From positions 1,040,217 through 1,104,216 of the forward strand of contig JAOPJY010000001.1 of assembly GCA_025517425.1 (NCBI GenBank): a stretch of DNA of 64,000 nucleotides, written 5' to 3'. Source of the DNA: Halobacteria archaeon AArc-dxtr1. GTDB taxonomy: Archaea; Halobacteriota; Halobacteria; Halobacteriales; Natrialbaceae. Every line of letters starts with the position of its first letter. Within the stretch, counting starts at the first letter, position 1. Both the position numbers and the translations under genes were made by a program. Below are positions 60,474-64,000 of this stretch, piece by piece. Below the pieces are notes generated by a model that did no database searches, was not told where the DNA came from, and saw only the letters and a list, made by a program, of their open reading frames with translations.

Positions 60474-61763
60474 ATGCACGTCTCCATCGTCGGCAGCGGC
60501 TACGTCGGCACCACAGTCGCCGCCTGCCTCGCCGAACTTGGCCACGACGTCGTCAACGTCGAAATCGACGCGGACGTCGTCGACGCGATCAACGCCGGCG
60601 AGGCCCCGATCCACGAGCCAGGCCTCCAAGAACGGCTCACCGAGCACGCGGGCGATCGCCTGCGGGCGACGACCGACTACGACGCGGTGATCGACACCGA
60701 CCTTACGCTACTCTGTCTGCCGACACCCCAGACCGACGACGGCAGCCTCGACCTCGCGATCATGCGCGCGGGATCGGAGTCCCTCGGCGAGGCGCTTTCA
60801 GAAAAGGACGACGACCATCTCGTCGTCGTCAAGAGCACCGTCCTTCCGGGCACCACAGAGGAGGTCGTCGGTCCAACCGTCGCCGAGCACGCCGGGAAGG
60901 GGATCGGCGAGGGTATCGAGTTGGCCATGAACCCCGAATTCTTGCGGATGGGGACCGCCGTCTCTGACTTTCGGGAGCCGGACAAGGTCGTCCTCGGAAC
61001 CGAGAACGAGACAGTCGCTGACGCCCTCCGCGAGCTCTACGCGCCGATCCTCGACCGCGAGGAGACGGCGCTCGTCGAGACCGAGATCCGGGAAGCTGAG
61101 CTGATCAAGTACGCGAACAACGCCTTCCTGGCATCGAAGGTATCGCTGGTGAACGAGCTCGGCAACATCGCGAAGGCCTACGGCGCTGACGCCTACGAGG
61201 TGCTCGAGGCAGTCGGCATCGACGACCGAATCTGCGAGCGGTTCATGCGCTCGGGGCTGGGCTGGGGCGGCTCTTGCTTCCCGAAAGACGTCAACGCGCT
61301 TCGTGCCGGGGCCCGTGAACAGGGGTACGATCCCGAGTTGCTCGACGCCGTCGTCGGGGTCAACGATGCTCAGCCCCGACGGTTAGTCGAGTTTCTCGGC
61401 AACCACGTCGAGCTCGGTGGCAGCCGAATCGCGGTGCTCGGCCTCTCGTTTAAGCCGGGAACCGACGACGTCCGCAAATCGCGTGCCCTCGACGTGATCG
61501 ACCACCTCCGCGACCGGGGCGCCGACGTGGTTGCCTACGACCCTGTCGCGATCGAAAACGTCCGGCCGACGTATCCCGAGATCGGGTACGCCGAGTCGGC
61601 CCAAGCCGCACTCGCAGGCGCCGACGGAGCAATTGTCGCGACCGACTGGCCGGAGTTCGACGACCTCTCGTTCGAGGGAATGGCGAACCGAGTCCTCGTC
61701 GACGGTCGTCGGATCGACGTCGATCGCGACGGCCTCTCGGTCTACGAGGGGCTGACCTGGTAA
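60474..61763 (+). CDS. aglM: UDP-glucose 6-dehydrogenase
   Basis: The 429-residue enzyme starts MHVSIVGSGYVGTTVAACLA (NAD-binding GxGYVG). It has the family core EAELIKYANNAFLASKVSLVNE and the catalytic C268 in GWGGSCFPKDVNAL, and ends with the UDP-binding domain LGLSFKPGTDDVRKSRALDV. It oxidises UDP-glucose twice to UDP-glucuronic acid, the donor for the hexuronic acids in haloarchaeal N-glycans. With AglF-like enzymes and AglJ next door it belongs to the agl pathway. Confidence 0.94.
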   Translation: MHVSIVGSGYVGTTVAACLAELGHDVVNVEIDADVVDAINAGEAPIHEPGLQERLTEHAGDRLRATTDYDAVIDTDLTLLCLPTPQTDDGSLDLAIMRAGSESLGEALSEKDDDHLVVVKSTVLPGTTEEVVGPTVAEHAGKGIGEGIELAMNPEFLRMGTAVSDFREPDKVVLGTENETVADALRELYAPILDREETALVETEIREAELIKYANNAFLASKVSLVNELGNIAKAYGADAYEVLEAVGIDDRICERFMRSGLGWGGSCFPKDVNALRAGAREQGYDPELLDAVVGVNDAQPRRLVEFLGNHVELGGSRIAVLGLSFKPGTDDVRKSRALDVIDHLRDRGADVVAYDPVAIENVRPTYPEIGYAESAQAALAGADGAIVATDWPEFDDLSFEGMANRVLVDGRRIDVDRDGLSVYEGLTW

Positions 61764-61862
61764 GCGAGGGAAACGAAGCCGTCGGCGGAGAATCTACCAC
61801 GATCGAGTTTCCGACCGCGACAACCAGTACGCTTTTGCGCTCGCGGGAGGCAGATCACGCCA

Positions 61863-62870
61863 ATGGACCATGAGGCGCCACTCGAAGCGCCGAGCGCGGA
61901 CGGGAGGGACGTCGTCGCCATGAGCGAGAGGGCCGTCGACATCACGCCCGAAGACGTCTGCGTGCTCGTGCCGACGCTCGACGAGGCCGCGACGATCGGC
62001 GCGGTGATCGAGGACTTTCACGAGCGCGGATATACGAACGTCCTCGTTGTCGACGGTGGTTCGACCGACGAGACAGCCGAGATCGCACGCCAACGGGGCG
62101 CCCGCGTCTTCACGCAGTCAGGGACCGGAAAGGGACAGGCTGTCCGCGAGGCGGTGAGTTACATCGACGTCCCCTACGTCTTGATGCTCGACGGTGACGG
62201 CACGTACGACCCAGCAGACGCAGAGCGGATGCTCGAACCACTTACCCGGGGTTACGAGCACGTGATCGGGAACCGGTTTGCGGACATGGACGACGACGCG
62301 ATGCGCGCGTTGAACGGCTTCGGGAACCGGCTCATCAACCGCGCGTTCCGGTTCATTCACGGGGCGCCCTACGACGATATTCTCTCCGGCTATCGTGCGT
62401 TCACCACGGACGCCTTCGAGCGACTCTCGCTGGATTCCGACGGCTTCACGATCGAAACCGAACTCGCCGTCGCCTGTGCCAAACACGGCGTCCGGACGAC
62501 GGTGATCCCGATCAGCTACGCCGCCAGACCCGAGGATTCGGAGACGAACCTGCATCCGATTCGAGACGGCGGGACGATCATCCTCGCGCTGTACGGACTG
62601 GCGAAGACGAGCAACCCGCTGTTTTACTTCGGCAGCCTCGGCGTGTTAGGCGTCCTCGCCGGCGGCGCCGTCGGTGCCTACGTCCTCACGCAGTGGATCT
62701 GGTACGGCATCGGCCACGAGATCCTGGCACTGGTCTCGGCGGCCGGCATCTTACTGGGCGTCCAGTTGCTCATCTTCGGCGTGCTCTCGGATATGATCGT
62801 CACGCTCCACCGCGAGCAGCGGACGTACTTAGAGCAGGTCACCCGAGAAGTCAACCGCGAGGATGAGTGA
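61863..62870 (+). CDS. aglJ: Dolichyl-phosphate glycosyltransferase, AglJ type
   Basis: The 335-residue GT2 enzyme has CVLVPTLDEAATIGAVIEDF, VVDGGSTDETAEIA, the DxD-containing VLMLDGDGTYDPADA and the acceptor region DILSGYRAFTTDAFERL. Two membrane helices (about 250-275 and 285-312) close the protein, as in dolichyl-phosphate-linked GTs. AglJ attaches the first hexose to dolichol phosphate. An ATG 19 codons in (61920) is an alternative start. It lies 99 bp after aglM, same strand. Confidence 0.9.
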   Translation: MDHEAPLEAPSADGRDVVAMSERAVDITPEDVCVLVPTLDEAATIGAVIEDFHERGYTNVLVVDGGSTDETAEIARQRGARVFTQSGTGKGQAVREAVSYIDVPYVLMLDGDGTYDPADAERMLEPLTRGYEHVIGNRFADMDDDAMRALNGFGNRLINRAFRFIHGAPYDDILSGYRAFTTDAFERLSLDSDGFTIETELAVACAKHGVRTTVIPISYAARPEDSETNLHPIRDGGTIILALYGLAKTSNPLFYFGSLGVLGVLAGGAVGAYVLTQWIWYGIGHEILALVSAAGILLGVQLLIFGVLSDMIVTLHREQRTYLEQVTREVNREDE

Positions 62871-62899
62871 AGGGGTCCCTCGGACCCGTTAGGAACGGT

Positions 62900-63229
62900 T
62901 CAGAACGGCAAGAGCGAGCGGAACTGCTGGACGACGCCGCCGGAGTGTTTCTCTCGGTAGGCCTCGAAAGGGGGATGGAGGGCGTTTAACAGCTGTTGGC
63001 GCGTCTCGAAGCGCTCCTGGTCGACCGCGCCGAGGATCTCCCCGAGGGTGACCTCGTCGCCGTGGACATCGTAGGGAATGCGCTCGTGGCCGAGTTCGGC
63101 CGCGACGTCGTCTGCGGTCGCCGGAAAGGACAGCTCCGAGCGCCGGAGATGGGCGTCGACGGCAGCGATGCCAAAGGCGATGCTCTCGACGTCGTCGGTG
63201 TCGTTGCCCGAAGGGGGACGGACTCCCAT
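62900..63229 (-). CDS. Small haloarchaeal protein, DUF5789-like
   Basis: The 109-residue soluble protein starts MGVRPPSGNDTDDVESIAFG. The central part FPATADDVAAELGHERIPYD with TLGEILGAVDQERFETRQQL resembles the DUF5789 haloarchaeal family, by pattern only. It ends LLNALHPPFEAYREKHSGG plus a short tail. It has no catalytic motif. It is convergent with aglJ and divergent from the RHH gene, 101 bp away. Confidence 0.65.
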   Translation of the reverse strand: MGVRPPSGNDTDDVESIAFGIAAVDAHLRRSELSFPATADDVAAELGHERIPYDVHGDEVTLGEILGAVDQERFETRQQLLNALHPPFEAYREKHSGGVVQQFRSLLPF

Positions 63230-63330
63230 AGCTACGCCAGTCTGAGAACTGCGGGCACAAATCAGATGCGGTCGCGAGCAGCCAGTCGCCGCGCCGACAA
63301 TCCTTTTACTGTTCCGCCAGACGAACGGGT

Positions 63331-63540
63331 ATGACCGAGTACACGACCGTCTCGATTCCGCGCGAACTGGCAGACCGAGTCGAAGAGACGATCGACGGCA
63401 CGAGCTTTCAGAGCACCAGCGATCTCGTCCGGTTCCTGCTTCGCAGCATCGTCATCCAGCACCAGCGCAGGGGCGAACTCACGGAAGCCGAGTTCGAGGA
63501 GATCACGGAGCAGTTGAAAGGACTGGGCTACCTGGAGTAA
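63331..63540 (+). CDS. Ribbon-helix-helix transcriptional regulator (CopG/Arc type)
   Basis: The 69-residue protein has the RHH layout: strand TEYTTVSIPRELA (2-14), helix ADRVEETIDGT and helix STSDLVRFLLRSIVIQHQ (28-45), with a short acidic extension GELTEAEFEEITEQLKGLGY. It would bind DNA as a dimer through the strand. No toxin is beside it, so it is not an evident antitoxin. It may regulate the neighbouring small gene. Confidence 0.87.
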   Translation: MTEYTTVSIPRELADRVEETIDGTSFQSTSDLVRFLLRSIVIQHQRRGELTEAEFEEITEQLKGLGYLE

Positions 63541-63571
63541 GCGCGACACGGAACGCAGTCAGCCGAGACAG

Positions 63572-64000
63572 TCAGCCGAAAAACGAGGGATCCGAGAGGG
63601 ACTCCTCTGGCGGTTCGGCGTCGATGATCTCGAGTTCGCGCCGGTCCCCGCGCCGGTCGAACGCGCCGAACGACTCGGGATCGGGCTCCCAGGGCGGGAC
63701 GGCGACGAAGAGCACCTGCGCGAGGTGGTCGCGCTTCGAGACCGACAGCTCGCCGACGGGGTGGGAGATAAACCGGCCCGATGACTGCTGGGCGGGCGTC
63801 GAGAGGTCGACGCCGAAGACGGCGTTCACCGAGTCGCCGATATCCGGGAGGACGAAGTCGGTGAACACGGGCGTCTCCGGGGGCAACCCGTCGGCGCCCG
63901 AGAGCTCGCCGGCGGGCATCGTCTGGACGCCGGTCGAGACGTCGTTCGGGTCGGCGTCGCTGGCGAGGTCGAGTAAGATGTCGACGAGGCCGCGCGTGAC
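63572..64000 (-). CDS. Haloarchaeal protein of unknown function (5' end cut by window)
   Basis: Reading leftward from the window edge, the frame is open for 142 codons and begins VTRGLVDILLDLASDADPND. It has a beta-rich core with PVFTDFVLPDIGDSVNAVFG, SGRFISHPVGELSVSKRDHL and VLFVAVPPWEPDPESFGAF, and ends in an acidic tail SLSDPSFFG. I do not recognise a domain. The Met at 63919 could be an internal start, but coding character continues upstream of it to 64000. Convergent with the RHH gene, 31-bp gap. Confidence 0.7.
   Translation of the reverse strand, partial: VTRGLVDILLDLASDADPNDVSTGVQTMPAGELSGADGLPPETPVFTDFVLPDIGDSVNAVFGVDLSTPAQQSSGRFISHPVGELSVSKRDHLAQVLFVAVPPWEPDPESFGAFDRRGDRRELEIIDAEPPEESLSDPSFFG

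Overview
The window is chromosomal DNA from a halophilic archaeon (class Halobacteria). The proteins are very acidic, GC is high, and secreted proteins carry twin-arginine signals with lipoboxes. Several genes are hallmarks of archaea or haloarchaea: archaeosine synthesis (tgtA, arcS), TrmY, Taw1, CarS, CTP-type riboflavin kinase, AglB/AglJ/AglM glycosylation, a PGF-CTERM protein and a bacterio-opsin-activator-type regulator. The sequence alone does not fix the genus. Genes at both edges are cut.

Layout. 1-1.8 kb: zinc-finger fragment, DUF457-type membrane protein, trmY and a tRNA-Pro(CGG). 1.75-3.5 kb: AT-richer islet bounded by copies of the tRNA 3' end and carrying a lone HsdR_N-type nuclease gene. 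3.5-6.5 kb: leftward operon for sugar modification (WecB, formyltransferase-like, deacetylase-like). 6.6-11.4 kb: secreted, Asp-rich repetitive proteins with a PadR regulator and a NUDIX hydrolase between them. 11.6-17 kb: tgtA, a TRAM protein, arcS and a CaCA antiporter. 17-19.1 kb: two response regulators. 19.1-25.9 kb: lipoproteins, archaemetzincin, a HAD/aldolase pair, pyrE, carS, DUF502, and a pair of 165-bp inverted repeats with a structurally conserved hairpin. 25.9-33.7 kb: ilvE, regulators, ribB-ribK, DICT protein, taw1, phosphoglycolate phosphatase, UspA. 33.7-41.2 kb: divergent glycerol regulon (glpX-like and glpK leftward, glpABC rightward). 41.2-44.6 kb: Orc1/Cdc6-like protein with broken Walker motifs, a CHAT-type caspase-fold protein, and a convergent 45-residue membrane peptide gene. 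44.7-54.2 kb: N-glycosylation cluster (DUF368 transporter, aglB, aglG-like, two sugar nucleotidyltransferases, tandem glycosyltransferases, two broken genes). 54.4-64 kb: zinc-ribbon protein, GAF protein, PQQ-propeller PGF-CTERM protein, rhodanese lipoprotein under an AT-rich palindrome, aglM, aglJ, an RHH regulator and a cut gene.

How it works together. The glp genes form a complete glycerol route: uptake candidate, kinase, and anaerobic-type glycerol-3-phosphate dehydrogenase. AglJ starts the dolichol-linked glycan, AglM and AglF-like enzymes supply activated sugars, AglG-like and GT2 enzymes extend it, and AglB transfers it. The neighbouring DUF368 protein may recycle the lipid phosphate. 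TrmY, TgtA, ArcS and Taw1 all modify tRNA.

The strongest candidates for something little described are the CHAT / pseudo-Orc1 / micro-membrane-protein locus, the lone HsdR_N gene at the tRNA-Pro attachment site, the pentad-repeat protein with Asp/Asn spacers, and the paired hairpin repeats.
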